A DNA stretch of 38,926 nucleotides from Emcibacteraceae bacterium (GCA_028281625.1 JANQJN010000123.1:1-38926); one strand, 5' to 3'. Shown: positions 1-7,940, counted from the first letter of the stretch. The notes: a model not told the origin generated them from the sequence alone. Program-made: numbers and translations.

Positions 1-450
1 TTTCAAAATAATATCAAAATGGGACTTAGTATTGCTCCGAACAGTCCAGCTGTTCTTGCCGATAGTGGTGTTTATCTTTGTTTGATGGGCGAAATTGACC
101 AGGGTTTGTCACTTGTTAAAAAAGCCATGGCCCTTAATCCGCAGCATCCCAATTGGTGTGGATTTGCACTTTTTCACAATCATTTCCTAAAGGGAAATTT
201 TGAAGAGGCAAGCAAATACATCAGCACTATTGAAACGCCGGACTGGTTCTGGCCCTATGCGCTACAAGCGATTATTTTTGCAAAACTTGGCAATCAAGAA
301 GCACTTAACAAGGCCCGCGACAATGTCTTAAGACTATATCCAGGTTTTGCAAAGAATGTTGAAACAGAGTGCTTCAAATGGTTCCAGCGCGAAACAGATA
401 GAAAATACTATCTGGAAGGCTTCAAGAAAGCGAACCTGACGACCAACTAG
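1..450 (+). CDS. TPR-repeat protein, C-terminal part (5' end outside window)
   Basis: The reading frame is open to the first base of the window, so the ATG at 19 is probably internal and the gene starts upstream. The visible part has helix-pair repeats of TPR type (positions such as the Leu/Gly/Ala/Pro of 'AMALNPQHPNW' and 'GNFEEASKYI'). It ends with a segment rich in Trp/Phe and a final 'YYLEGFKKANL', a tail that resembles the C-termini of alphaproteobacterial adenylate-cyclase/TPR or winged-helix/TPR regulators. The effector domain would lie outside the window, so the function cannot be decided here. Its stop codon overlaps the end of the convergent gene at 447 by four bases. Confidence 0.7.
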   Translation, partial: FQNNIKMGLSIAPNSPAVLADSGVYLCLMGEIDQGLSLVKKAMALNPQHPNWCGFALFHNHFLKGNFEEASKYISTIETPDWFWPYALQAIIFAKLGNQEALNKARDNVLRLYPGFAKNVETECFKWFQRETDRKYYLEGFKKANLTTN

Positions 451-881
451 CCTTCGTCAATAATTCCACAAGCATAAAAAACCCAGGAACGCTTAAGAGC
501 CGCTTTGGCGTTTACTTCCATCGTTTGCTTTATTTTCTCGCTATATTCAAGACAGTCGGCAACCGCATAATCATCACCGAAGTTTTGATCAGAAAAATGA
601 GCCACAATATTGGTTGATCCGCTGTCATATTGTTCCTGAGAAATCGACCAAACACGACCAAGGGACGCCAATATTCTGATTTCATTTCTGCGCTGCTCCA
701 CATTTAGCGGCATAAAATCAGCGTTGATCTGTTCTTCTGACCCTACAAGAAGGACAATACGCGGCGCAGAAAGTAACCGTTCGTTATTACTTTTCGTATA
801 AAAATAGCTACCGGTATAAACAGCGAGGACAAAAGCCACAAAACCGATGACTGCAATCTTGGATTTCGTATTATTTTCCAT
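447..881 (-). CDS. Membrane-anchored hypothetical protein
   Basis: This is a 144-residue protein that I do not recognise. An N-terminal hydrophobic segment (about residues 9-26, after a short Lys-containing stretch) should anchor it in the inner membrane, with the rest probably in the periplasm. The soluble part has two cysteines near the C-terminus that could form a disulfide ('ADCLEYSEKI' and 'VFYACGIIDEG'). The ATG at 881 is chosen. A GTG at 896 is also in frame and would add five residues, and neither has a strong ribosome binding site. The gene stands alone, converging on the TPR gene. Confidence 0.6.
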   Translation of the reverse strand: MENNTKSKIAVIGFVAFVLAVYTGSYFYTKSNNERLLSAPRIVLLVGSEEQINADFMPLNVEQRRNEIRILASLGRVWSISQEQYDSGSTNIVAHFSDQNFGDDYAVADCLEYSEKIKQTMEVNAKAALKRSWVFYACGIIDEG

Positions 882-963
882 AGGGAGCTTATACACTTAA
901 TCCGCTTTTAAGGTCTAGCATTTACGGCAAAAAAAGTTCTGAAAACTTGATATATCGCCGTAA

Positions 964-992
964 GTTAACTACAAAGAAAACTATATTATAAT
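964..992 (+). promoter_or_regulatory. Possible sigma70-type promoter for the epimerase run
   Basis: A perfect TATAAT at 987-992 lies 17 bases after GTTAAC (964-969), a poor match to the -35 consensus. The -10 box is only about 16 bases from the start codon at 1009, so a transcript from here would have almost no leader, in keeping with the weak ribosome binding site. Confidence 0.3.
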
Positions 993-1008
993 TAAAGACG
1001 AATAGTAT

Positions 1009-1998
1009 ATGAAATATAATGAAATAACCAAGCAACTAACCGCCTCACCAAAGATATGGTTGGTTACAGGTGTTGCCGGATTTATCGGCTCAAACCTGCT
1101 TGAAACACTACTGCTACTTGATCAAACTGTCGTCGGCCTTGATAATTTCGCCACCGGGCATCAGCATAACCTTGATGCAGTGCAAGATATCGTCAGTGAG
1201 GAGCAATGGGCGCGCTTTAAATTTATTGAAGGTGACATTTGTGACTATGCAACATGCGAAGACGCTATCGCAGGTGTCGATTATATTTTACATCAGGCGG
1301 CACTTGGCTCCGTACCACGCTCTATTGCTGATCCGGTCAGAACAAATGCTGCCAACATAAGCGGATTTATCAATATGATTACTGCCGCCAAAGATGCGGG
1401 TGTTAAAAGTTTCGTCTACGCAGCATCAAGCTCCACATATGGCGATCATCCTGACCTTCCTAAAGTGGAAGATAAAATCGGAAACCCGCTGTCCCCTTAC
1501 GCGGTGACCAAATATGTAAACGAACTCTATGCGGATGTTTTTGACCGAACCTATGATTTCCAATCCGTGGGACTTCGTTATTTTAATGTATTCGGTCCTC
1601 GTCAGGATCCTGAAGGTGCTTATGCGGCCGTAATCCCCAAATGGGTTGCTGCCGTAAAGGCGGGTAACACCGTCTATATTAATGGTGATGGCAAAACAAG
1701 CCGCGATTTTTGCTACATCGAAAATGTGGTTCAGATCAATATCCTTGCTGCAACTAGCGAAAATCTGGAAAAAAGTGAAGTCTTTAATGTGGCTGTGGGC
1801 GGTCAAACATCCCTCAATGAGCTTATTGAGTTGATCAAAGACAATTTGCGCATGAACAGCTTTACAGATATTCAGTACCGCGATTTTCGGACGGGTGATG
1901 TAAGACATTCAAAAGCATCTATCGAAAAAGCGATTTCTCAACTTGGCTATGATCCTCAGTACACGATGAATGAGGGTCTGAGGAAAATGCTCTCATAA
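1009..1998 (+). CDS. UDP-GlcNAc/UDP-glucose 4-epimerase-like SDR enzyme
   Basis: This 329-residue extended short-chain dehydrogenase should interconvert a UDP-hexose and its C4 epimer using bound NAD. The Rossmann motif [10 protein letters not shown] (residues 21-30), the Asp-Asn-Phe that reads the adenosine ribose (45-47), the catalytic Ser region SSSTYGD (140-146) and YAVTK (Tyr164, Lys168) are all present, followed by [12 protein letters not shown]. The overall pattern is closest to the WbpP/TviC type, which acts on UDP-GlcNAc or UDP-GlcNAcA in surface-polysaccharide pathways; the exact substrate is inference. It is the first gene of a plus-strand run that includes a CDP-alcohol phosphotransferase and a flippase, so a role in a cell-envelope glycan or glycolipid is likely. 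Confidence 0.88.
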   Translation: MKYNEITKQLTASPKIWLVTGVAGFIGSNLLETLLLLDQTVVGLDNFATGHQHNLDAVQDIVSEEQWARFKFIEGDICDYATCEDAIAGVDYILHQAALGSVPRSIADPVRTNAANISGFINMITAAKDAGVKSFVYAASSSTYGDHPDLPKVEDKIGNPLSPYAVTKYVNELYADVFDRTYDFQSVGLRYFNVFGPRQDPEGAYAAVIPKWVAAVKAGNTVYINGDGKTSRDFCYIENVVQINILAATSENLEKSEVFNVAVGGQTSLNELIELIKDNLRMNSFTDIQYRDFRTGDVRHSKASIEKAISQLGYDPQYTMNEGLRKMLS

Positions 1999-2009
1999 GC
2001 AGTGATACC

Positions 2010-2909
2010 ATGGAAACAAACGACGAAGAGATAAAAAGAACCAGTGAAATCGAAGAATTCACCAATCTTTATATTATCCACCCCATCAGCGCATGGCTTG
2101 TGCCACAATTTATCAGGCTGAACATCACCCCAAATATGGTGTCTTCATTTGGTATGTTATGTGGCCTTCTGGCCGGGGTTTGCTACTATAATTATCAAAC
2201 GCCAGTATTTGCGGCGCTTGGATTCGCACTCATGTTCATGTGGCACGTATTTGACGGTGCAGATGGGCAGCTTGCGCGTGCAACACAGAATTTTTCTGAA
2301 ATTGGTAAAGTCATTGATGGGGTCTGCGATTATGTCACTTTTATCAGTGTTTATGTGGGACTTTCGCTCGCTCTGGTCCCCGTTATGGGTAACCAAGTCT
2401 GGTATATATCCATCTTCGCAGGCCTTTGCCATGCCGTGCAATCAGGTGCTTACGAGCTGCAGCGTAGTGAGTATGATTTTTGGGGGAAAGCCAAGGAAAA
2501 TGCGGACTTACCAAGTATCAGCGCCATGATTGAAGAAGGAAAAACACGCGGCCCACTGGGCCAGATTGCAAACCAACTACATATTGGCTATATCAGAATG
2601 CAATACTCTTTTAGTGGGGTTGACCATACTTTTCGCCGTTCGCTTAAGGAAGTATTGAGCCTAGCCCCTGAAAAAGAGCAGGAAATCCGCGCCCTTTACC
2701 GCGAGCTCTATTCACCTGCGGTTAATAGTTGGTCCATACAATGTGCCAATTATCGTACTTTTGCCATATTTTTGGCGTCAATTATTGGTGAGCCTGTATA
2801 TTACTTTGTGTTTGAAATAGTTGTTCTCAATATCGCGCTAATTTATCTGGTTCAAAAACAAAAGTTACTGAATAATTTATTCACCCTGAGGTTAAAGGAA
2901 ATCGTGTAA
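2010..2909 (+). CDS. CDP-alcohol phosphatidyltransferase family enzyme
   Basis: This 299-residue integral membrane enzyme carries the complete CDP-alcohol phosphotransferase signature D-x2-DG-x2-AR-x8-G-x3-D-x3-D (Asp82, Asp85-Gly86, Ala89-Arg90, Gly99, Asp103, Asp107). It should move a phospho-alcohol from a CDP-linked donor to an acceptor alcohol, with two metal ions bound by the Asp residues. It is longer than a plain PgsA/PssA (about 180-230 residues) because a polar stretch of roughly 90 residues (about 150-240) separates the signature half from the last membrane helices. The nearby inositol-phosphate synthase and cytidylyltransferase suggest CDP-inositol as the donor, or inositol phosphate as the acceptor with CDP-diacylglycerol. 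The sequence alone does not decide this. It starts 11 bases after the epimerase stop. Confidence 0.88.
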   Translation: METNDEEIKRTSEIEEFTNLYIIHPISAWLVPQFIRLNITPNMVSSFGMLCGLLAGVCYYNYQTPVFAALGFALMFMWHVFDGADGQLARATQNFSEIGKVIDGVCDYVTFISVYVGLSLALVPVMGNQVWYISIFAGLCHAVQSGAYELQRSEYDFWGKAKENADLPSISAMIEEGKTRGPLGQIANQLHIGYIRMQYSFSGVDHTFRRSLKEVLSLAPEKEQEIRALYRELYSPAVNSWSIQCANYRTFAIFLASIIGEPVYYFVFEIVVLNIALIYLVQKQKLLNNLFTLRLKEIV

Positions 2910-2936
2910 AAAAGGGTGACTATAGGAAAGTTGTTG

Positions 2937-4037
2937 ATGCGCCTGATACCCTTTTTGTTTTCCATTGCTGCAGTTTGTTTGATAGCGGTTACACCGGTAT
3001 CGGCCCAGTCTCCCGTCACAACCAAACCAGCGCTATTGGACGATGGCGACTATACTGAATATTGGGAACAGTATTTTTATCTAAGCGACGGATCCCTTAT
3101 AACAAGCCAGTTTCTTGCTGCTAATTTCCCATGGCCGGTGGGAAAAGAGCACGGCGTTATGCTGGGTACATTGGTGACACCGAAAGGTGAACTTTATGTC
3201 ATCAAAAACGGTCGTGACCTGGGCGAATGGGGCTTTAGCGAAGATGCAATGGATATCTTTATTCACACGCACCGCCTGAAGCAGCAAAACGGTGGCTATT
3301 CTGTACATTTGGAAAACACAATGGGAATTGCGGATATCGAGCTTACCTCACCTTTTGGCACGTTCGATCATCAGAAGTTCTCTAGTGAAGACGGATATGT
3401 TGAAGCATCCTTTTATGCTCCATACATGACCGGGCATGGCAATTGGCAGTTGGGACCGGAAGCTGGATTTAACCCGGCTGGCCCCGTCCACAATGCGGAT
3501 CATGCCACCGGATTTGGAATTCATGTTGTTATGACTGATAAAGTGGACAAGCTCATTAACAGTTGGACCCGGGTTGTTGGGGTAAGTGAACAAGAGGTGA
3601 AGCCTTTTCTGTCGGCAATTGTGCACGAAGGTGACAGCGAAGACGTCATTTTTAAACTATTGGGGGATGGCGTGATCATCGATGAATTTAGTGATGTGGA
3701 CATTGAATATGACCGAATGACCAAGGAAAAAGATGCGAGCTATCCTAAAAGAATCAAGATTTCCGCCAAAGGCAATAACGGTGAAATTTCCGGTACAATC
3801 GATTACGCGAGCAAATTTTCTCATTTTAATCTGAACGATCACCTTAACTTTTTTGAAAAGTCATTTGCACAGTCCAATCCTGTTGTGACAAATTTTCGCT
3901 ATCTTGCCGACTATGATCTGGTGTATAAAACAGCCGAAGGTGAAACTCGCCTTACAGGTAAGGCACTCAGTGAATATGTTGATGTCCAGCCTGCTAAGAA
4001 GGCGCCCGCCAAGAAACGGCGTCGCAACAGAAGATAA
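2937..4037 (+). CDS. Secreted lipocalin-like protein (Svf1/CrtC-like fold suspected)
   Basis: This is a 366-residue exported protein. The ATG at 2937 is chosen because AGGAAAG lies six bases upstream and it gives a clean signal peptide (MRLIPFLFSIAAVCLIAVTPVSA, cleavage before Gln-Ser). An in-frame GTG at 2916 would add seven residues. The mature protein is beta-rich with a 'YWEQYFYLSDGSLITSQF' opening, a His-Thr-His ('IHTHRL') and 'ENTMGIADIELTSPFG', which recalls the two-domain lipocalin fold of Svf1 and CrtC/AttH proteins that bind or modify hydrophobic molecules. That assignment is from pattern memory and is tentative. The C-terminus is a very basic tail (Pro-Ala-Lys repeats, then Lys-Arg-Arg-Arg-Asn-Arg-Arg) that could touch a phosphorylated lipid or polymer. 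Its position between a phospho-alcohol transferase and a flippase suggests a role with their product. Confidence 0.65.
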   Translation: MRLIPFLFSIAAVCLIAVTPVSAQSPVTTKPALLDDGDYTEYWEQYFYLSDGSLITSQFLAANFPWPVGKEHGVMLGTLVTPKGELYVIKNGRDLGEWGFSEDAMDIFIHTHRLKQQNGGYSVHLENTMGIADIELTSPFGTFDHQKFSSEDGYVEASFYAPYMTGHGNWQLGPEAGFNPAGPVHNADHATGFGIHVVMTDKVDKLINSWTRVVGVSEQEVKPFLSAIVHEGDSEDVIFKLLGDGVIIDEFSDVDIEYDRMTKEKDASYPKRIKISAKGNNGEISGTIDYASKFSHFNLNDHLNFFEKSFAQSNPVVTNFRYLADYDLVYKTAEGETRLTGKALSEYVDVQPAKKAPAKKRRRNRR

Positions 4038-4056
4038 AAACGCTAGAAAATAACGC

Positions 4057-5616
4057 ATGTCATCAACTGACGAAAATGCAGAATGTAAGGCCGCGACCAC
4101 GGCCAAAGATAATAAGGATATCGCCAAAGGGGCTGGGGCGAATTTTTTTGGATTTATTTTGCGTCTTGGATCGCGCCTTCCCTTCCTCATTTTTGCTGTT
4201 GCACTGTTCGGACCAGAACTTTACGGGCGTTACAACTATACCATCACGACTATTGAACTTTGTGCCGCTTTCGCCACCTTTGGCTTCAAGCGGTCCCTGT
4301 TCAAATTTATTCACGACGATGAATTTGCGGAAAAATACTCTATCGAGCAGGTAATGGTCTCGGCCTTATGCTGTTCACTGCTTGTAGGAGCTATATTCAC
4401 CGGACTAATTATCTTAAGCGCAACCACGCTGGCTGCGATATTTGATTATCCTGAAATGGTTACGGGCCTGACGTCACTTGCTCCGATGGTAATGATTATT
4501 GCCGCCCTGGACGTTATACTCGCCGGCACGAGGGCCACGCGCAAAATGCGTTATGAAGTGGTCTCTCGCAGTATTGTTGAGCCTTATATACTGCTGATCG
4601 CCATGCTTGGCCTATTTTATCTGGGGTTTGATAATTACGGTCTATTGATGGCGTATGCGATTGCGCTCATAGCTGCGCTTATATACGCCATATGGGGATT
4701 TTGCCATCTCTATTCTTTTGAACGTACCACTCGCGCCAGACCAAGTCTTACGCTTATGAGGAAGCTGTGGAAATTTTCAGGACCAACAGCCTTTCATGAC
4801 CTTGCTCTGCTCTTTTTCATGCGGATGGACATATTCACCGTTAAATTCTTCTTCTCTGAAGCGATACTCGGAGTCTACACAATCGCCCAGCAATTCGCCA
4901 CGTCGGTTGAAAAAATTTACCAAAGCTTTTATCCCATCCTTTCGCCCGTCATGGCGAAAAATCTGGTAGAGAAAGACTTTGAAACTGTCGAAAAGCAAAT
5001 GATTATGGTGTCACGCTGGATTTTGATGATCCAGTCTGTATTGGTGATCTTATGTGTATTTTACGGCGCGGAAATATTCAGTGCACTACTTGACGACACT
5101 GAATCTCTGGGTGTGCTTTCCATGGTGCTCACAGGAACCATCATCCTCTTTTTTCTTATGCTGGGGGAAACAATCAACGGTGGTTTTGGCATGGCAGACT
5201 TACCGATAATCTACCGCTCTCCCCTGTTTAATCCGATCATTTCACTGGTCATGATCCCGGTATATGTTTTGCTGGCATTCTTGTTTACGCAAGTTTTCGA
5301 TCAAGGGCCAATTGGGGTCGCCATGGCGCTTTGCAGCACGTATTTCATTATGAATTTGGTGCGCGTCATAACTATCAATAAACTTTATGGCATTAACATG
5401 CTGAAATTCGATGTGTTCAGGGTAATTATTGCAAGCGTTGTAGCCGCTGGTCTCTTTTGGGGACTTACAGAATATAGTCCCATGAATTTAACAAGCGGCT
5501 GGGGTATGCTTCCGGGAATTCTGACGCTCTTCATAATTTACGGAATTTCACTTTGGATGATTGCCATAAAGCAATCAGATGCCAGAAGGTTTAAAGCAAA
5601 ATTCCTTTCAAAATAG
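4057..5616 (+). CDS. MOP-superfamily flippase (Wzx/polysaccharide-export type)
   Basis: This 519-residue polytopic membrane protein has about 12-14 hydrophobic segments and the N-terminal 'GAGANFFGFILRLGSRLPFLIFAVALFGPELYG' style opening of oligosaccharide flippases. Such proteins move undecaprenyl-linked or other lipid-linked glycans, or occasionally lipids, across the inner membrane. It follows the lipocalin-like gene by 19 bases and is probably co-transcribed with the epimerase and phosphotransferase genes, which makes it the natural export step of the pathway. A short cytosolic N-terminal tail of about 25 residues rich in Ala, Lys and Asp precedes the first helix. There is no Wzy polymerase or Wzz in the window. 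Confidence 0.82.
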   Translation: MSSTDENAECKAATTAKDNKDIAKGAGANFFGFILRLGSRLPFLIFAVALFGPELYGRYNYTITTIELCAAFATFGFKRSLFKFIHDDEFAEKYSIEQVMVSALCCSLLVGAIFTGLIILSATTLAAIFDYPEMVTGLTSLAPMVMIIAALDVILAGTRATRKMRYEVVSRSIVEPYILLIAMLGLFYLGFDNYGLLMAYAIALIAALIYAIWGFCHLYSFERTTRARPSLTLMRKLWKFSGPTAFHDLALLFFMRMDIFTVKFFFSEAILGVYTIAQQFATSVEKIYQSFYPILSPVMAKNLVEKDFETVEKQMIMVSRWILMIQSVLVILCVFYGAEIFSALLDDTESLGVLSMVLTGTIILFFLMLGETINGGFGMADLPIIYRSPLFNPIISLVMIPVYVLLAFLFTQVFDQGPIGVAMALCSTYFIMNLVRVITINKLYGINMLKFDVFRVIIASVVAAGLFWGLTEYSPMNLTSGWGMLPGILTLFIIYGISLWMIAIKQSDARRFKAKFLSK

Positions 5617-5677
5617 TGTTTTAAATGAGCACCAACATTTGCTAAGTTCAAATATATAAAAAGAAAAGGGTGAAAAA

Positions 5678-5989
5678 TTGAACGACAAGCCATCAGAAGA
5701 AGAAGCAAAATCCAAACTTCTGGAATATCGAAACAGCATTGATAACATCGATGCTGCCGTCATTAGTATGCTTGCAGAGCGTTTTAAAATCACCCAGAAA
5801 GTCGGCGTATATAAAGCTCAGCATAATCTTCCGCCATCAGACAAGGCGCGCGAAAGTGAGCAGATAGCAAGACTTCGCAAACTATCCGAAGAAGCGCAGC
5901 TTGATCCTGATTTTTCAGAAAAATTTTTGGACTTTATTATTGAAGAAGTGATTCACCACCACAAAAAAATTCGTGGTGGTGAAGAATAA
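5678..5989 (+). CDS. Chorismate mutase, AroQ (type II) fold
   Basis: This 103-residue all-helical enzyme converts chorismate to prephenate, the first committed step to Phe and Tyr. The helix-1 pattern LLEYRNSIDNIDAAVISMLAER (Arg14 region and the Ile-Asp pairs), the Lys in 'KVGVYKAQ' and the 'ARESEQIARLRKL' segment match monofunctional AroQ enzymes. Translation starts at TTG (5678): an AAAAGGG ribosome binding site ends eight bases upstream and no ATG is available. It follows the flippase by 61 bases but is a housekeeping enzyme, so its place in this run may be incidental. Its last 12 codons double as a hairpin terminator. Confidence 0.9.
   Translation: MNDKPSEEEAKSKLLEYRNSIDNIDAAVISMLAERFKITQKVGVYKAQHNLPPSDKARESEQIARLRKLSEEAQLDPDFSEKFLDFIIEEVIHHHKKIRGGEE
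5952..5983. terminator. 11-bp hairpin inside the 3' end of the chorismate mutase gene
   Basis: TTCACCACCAC (5952-5962) and GTGGTGGTGAA (5973-5983) are perfect inverted repeats around a loop of seven A and TTC. The stem encodes the His-His-His-Lys-Lys-Ile-Arg-Gly-Gly tail of the enzyme. It separates the plus-strand run from the convergent cytidylyltransferase gene that ends at 5993, so it probably terminates transcription from both sides. On the minus strand the loop reads as a T run; no clear T tract follows the stem on either strand. Confidence 0.55.
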
Positions 5990-5992
5990 ATA

Positions 5993-6709
5993 TTAAAGCC
6001 TACCCTCGTTGACATAAACAATCGCTTTGCCGTACGCCATCGGATCATCCACATCAAGCCACAAACGACCCTTGATATCAAAGGTACGTGCCTTGTCGCG
6101 CGCACCAAGAACATTCATCGCACCGGTAATGCTCTCATCGCCTTCACGCGCACTTTGTTCGAGCGCATCGAACATGGCACTTGTGCAATAGAAAATCCCG
6201 GTATCAAAAGCGTTATAATCACGAATAATTTTACCAATATTATTGATCTGACGGGATGTACAGTTCACACGTGTCACGTCTTCAAGATCGATAACAGGAT
6301 TTTCAATATTATAATCAACGCAAAGGGTGACCGTACCATCTTCGTGATCAGCAGAAATCAGATCCTTGATGATTTCCGGGTCAAACAAATGATCACACAT
6401 TGTCAGAACGAACGGCCCATCGATCGCATCTTTAGCTGCGTAAACAGAAAGTCCATTTGGGCGCTGCCATTCATCGTTTATGATATGCGAGATCAAAATA
6501 TTTTCGCGTTCCGCCAGCTCATCCAAAAATGAGCGCACTTTGGTGCCACGATAGCCGGTGACCACATAAATGTCATCAATACCGCCTTTACGAGCGTTCG
6601 TGATCACCCTTTCAATGATCGGCACGCCACCGATTTCAATCAGCGGCTTGCTTTCACCATGTTCTCTCATTCTGCTGCCCTGACCGGCAGCTACGATCAG
6701 ACCTTTCAT
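5993..6709 (-). CDS. Sugar/polyol-phosphate nucleotidylyltransferase, inositol-1-phosphate cytidylyltransferase-like
   Basis: This 238-residue single-domain nucleotidyltransferase has the signature AAGQGSRM (residues 7-14) with Lys21-Pro22, a nucleotide-contact 'RPNGLSVYAAK' (83-93), a metal-binding Asp in 'TMCDHLFD' (Asp106), and a second metal motif 'LWLDVDDP' (Asp219/Asp221). The Asn-Gly-Leu-Ser-Val, Cys-Asp-His and Asp-Val-Asp pattern resembles the cytidylyltransferase domain of the IPCT/DIPPS enzymes that make CDP-inositol from CTP and inositol-1-phosphate. Phosphocholine-type cytidylyltransferases are an alternative. Its ATG overlaps the stop of the inositol-phosphate synthase gene (ATGA), so the two are translationally coupled, which strongly supports inositol phosphate as substrate. 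Confidence 0.8.
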   Translation of the reverse strand: MKGLIVAAGQGSRMREHGESKPLIEIGGVPIIERVITNARKGGIDDIYVVTGYRGTKVRSFLDELAERENILISHIINDEWQRPNGLSVYAAKDAIDGPFVLTMCDHLFDPEIIKDLISADHEDGTVTLCVDYNIENPVIDLEDVTRVNCTSRQINNIGKIIRDYNAFDTGIFYCTSAMFDALEQSAREGDESITGAMNVLGARDKARTFDIKGRLWLDVDDPMAYGKAIVYVNEGRL

Positions 6710-7833
6710 TCGGCGGCACTCGTTGCTTCAACACGTGAACGAATAAATTCTTCGGTCATGTCGTAAGCCTGATCATCGGTGAATTGTACTGGTGGATGCT
6801 TACAGAAATAAGCGGAAGCCGCAGATAGAATGCCACCTTCGTTGTTCATAAGCGCCAGTTTACAGCAACGGATCATATCAATCGCCACGCCTGCTGAGTT
6901 CGGGCTATCTTCCACAGAAAGACGCATTTCAAGATTCATTGGAACACCGCCGAACAGGTCGCCCTCCATACGTAGGAAACAAACTTTGTTATCGTTCTGC
7001 CATGGAATATAATCACTTGGTCCAACGTGGATGTTTTCATCATCAAGACGCTCACCGGCAACAGACTGAACCGCTTCGGTTTTTGAAATTTTCTTGGATT
7101 TCAGACGGTCCTGATTTTTCATATTGAGGAAGTCGGTGTTACCACCGGTGTTCAGCTGGTACGTGCGATCAAGCACAACACCGCGCTTTGCAAAAAGGTC
7201 TGTCAGTGTTCTGTGGGTGATGGTAGCACCAAGTTGTGCCTTAATATCATCGCCAATGATCGGAAGGTTCGCATCCTCAAACTTTTTCGCCCACTCAGGG
7301 TTAGACGCAATAAACACAGGCATGTTGTTGATATAAGCGATACCCGCCTCAAGCGCACATTCCGCATAGAACTTTGCGGCTTCTTCAGAACCAACAGGCA
7401 TATAGTTGGTCAGAATCTCTGCACCACTTTCCTTTAATTCACGCACCACATCTTCTTTGGTTGCTGAAGGTGTACCGTCAAGAACGAACGTGCGGTTCTC
7501 GTCATAATCTTCCATATGCTCTGATACACCATCAAGGATGTTACCCATTTTTACAATAGTGCCGCTTTTTGGCAGATCGTTGTGAAAGACGGTTGTGCAA
7601 TTTGGTTTTTCAAAGATGGCATCATTAACGTCTTTACCAACTTTACGGGCGTCCACATCAAAGGCCGCAACCACTTCAATATCGCATGGACGGAAGCCAG
7701 CAACATCCCAGTGCATAAGACCCGGGACGATTTTATCATTCCCTACACGCTCAGGCGTATAATAGTAAATTCCCTGGATAAGTGAGCTTGCGCAGTTACC
7801 GATACCTGCAATGGCAATTTTGATTTTTGACAT
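6706..7833 (-). CDS. ino1: myo-Inositol-1(3)-phosphate synthase
   Basis: This 375-residue NAD-dependent enzyme should turn glucose-6-phosphate into inositol phosphate. It shows the N-terminal 'AIAGIGNCASSLIQGI' (residues 7-22), the 'PGLMHWDVAGFRPCDIEVVAAFDVD' segment, 'NNMPVFIASNPEWAKKF', 'IGDDIKAQLGATITHRTL' and 'LNTGGNTDFLNM', all characteristic of the short prokaryotic (actinobacterial/archaeal) form rather than the roughly 520-residue eukaryotic one. AAAAGG lies ten bases before the ATG, a hairpin sits in the leader, and a good promoter lies further upstream. It is the first gene of a two-gene operon with the cytidylyltransferase. Confidence 0.93.
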   Translation of the reverse strand: MSKIKIAIAGIGNCASSLIQGIYYYTPERVGNDKIVPGLMHWDVAGFRPCDIEVVAAFDVDARKVGKDVNDAIFEKPNCTTVFHNDLPKSGTIVKMGNILDGVSEHMEDYDENRTFVLDGTPSATKEDVVRELKESGAEILTNYMPVGSEEAAKFYAECALEAGIAYINNMPVFIASNPEWAKKFEDANLPIIGDDIKAQLGATITHRTLTDLFAKRGVVLDRTYQLNTGGNTDFLNMKNQDRLKSKKISKTEAVQSVAGERLDDENIHVGPSDYIPWQNDNKVCFLRMEGDLFGGVPMNLEMRLSVEDSPNSAGVAIDMIRCCKLALMNNEGGILSAASAYFCKHPPVQFTDDQAYDMTEEFIRSRVEATSAAE

Positions 7834-7870
7834 TTATATTTTACCTTTTGTCTAAAGCTTTAATACTTAA

Positions 7871-7894
7871 GGCTTTTTTCATTACGCAAAAGCC
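7871..7894 (-). promoter_or_regulatory. Leader hairpin carrying a 16-base element shared with mreB
   Basis: GGCTTTT (7871-7877) and AAAAGCC (7888-7894) form a 7-bp stem with a 10-base loop in the untranslated leader of the inositol-phosphate synthase gene. On the minus strand, positions 7890-7875 read TTTGCGTAATGAAAAA, identical to 26426-26411 before mreB. Both copies lie exactly 41 bases from their start codons. The role is unknown. Confidence 0.4.
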
Positions 7895-7910
7895 CATTTT
7901 CAACCCTCGG

Positions 7911-7940
7911 CTTATACCCTATATGACACTATTATGACAA
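7911..7940 (-). promoter_or_regulatory. Sigma70-type promoter for the inositol-phosphate synthase operon
   Basis: On the minus strand TTGTCA (7940-7935) and TATAAG (7916-7911) are separated by 18 bases, close to the sigma70 consensus. Transcription would begin near 7904, giving a leader of about 70 bases that contains the hairpin at 7871-7894. Confidence 0.5.

Noticed and set aside
1426-1908. 160-codon open frame on the minus strand inside the epimerase gene
   Set aside because: It is fully contained in a well-supported gene and has no recognisable domain.
2916-2936. GTG start for the lipocalin-like protein
   Set aside because: It would put seven residues before the signal peptide, and the ribosome binding site fits the ATG at 2937.
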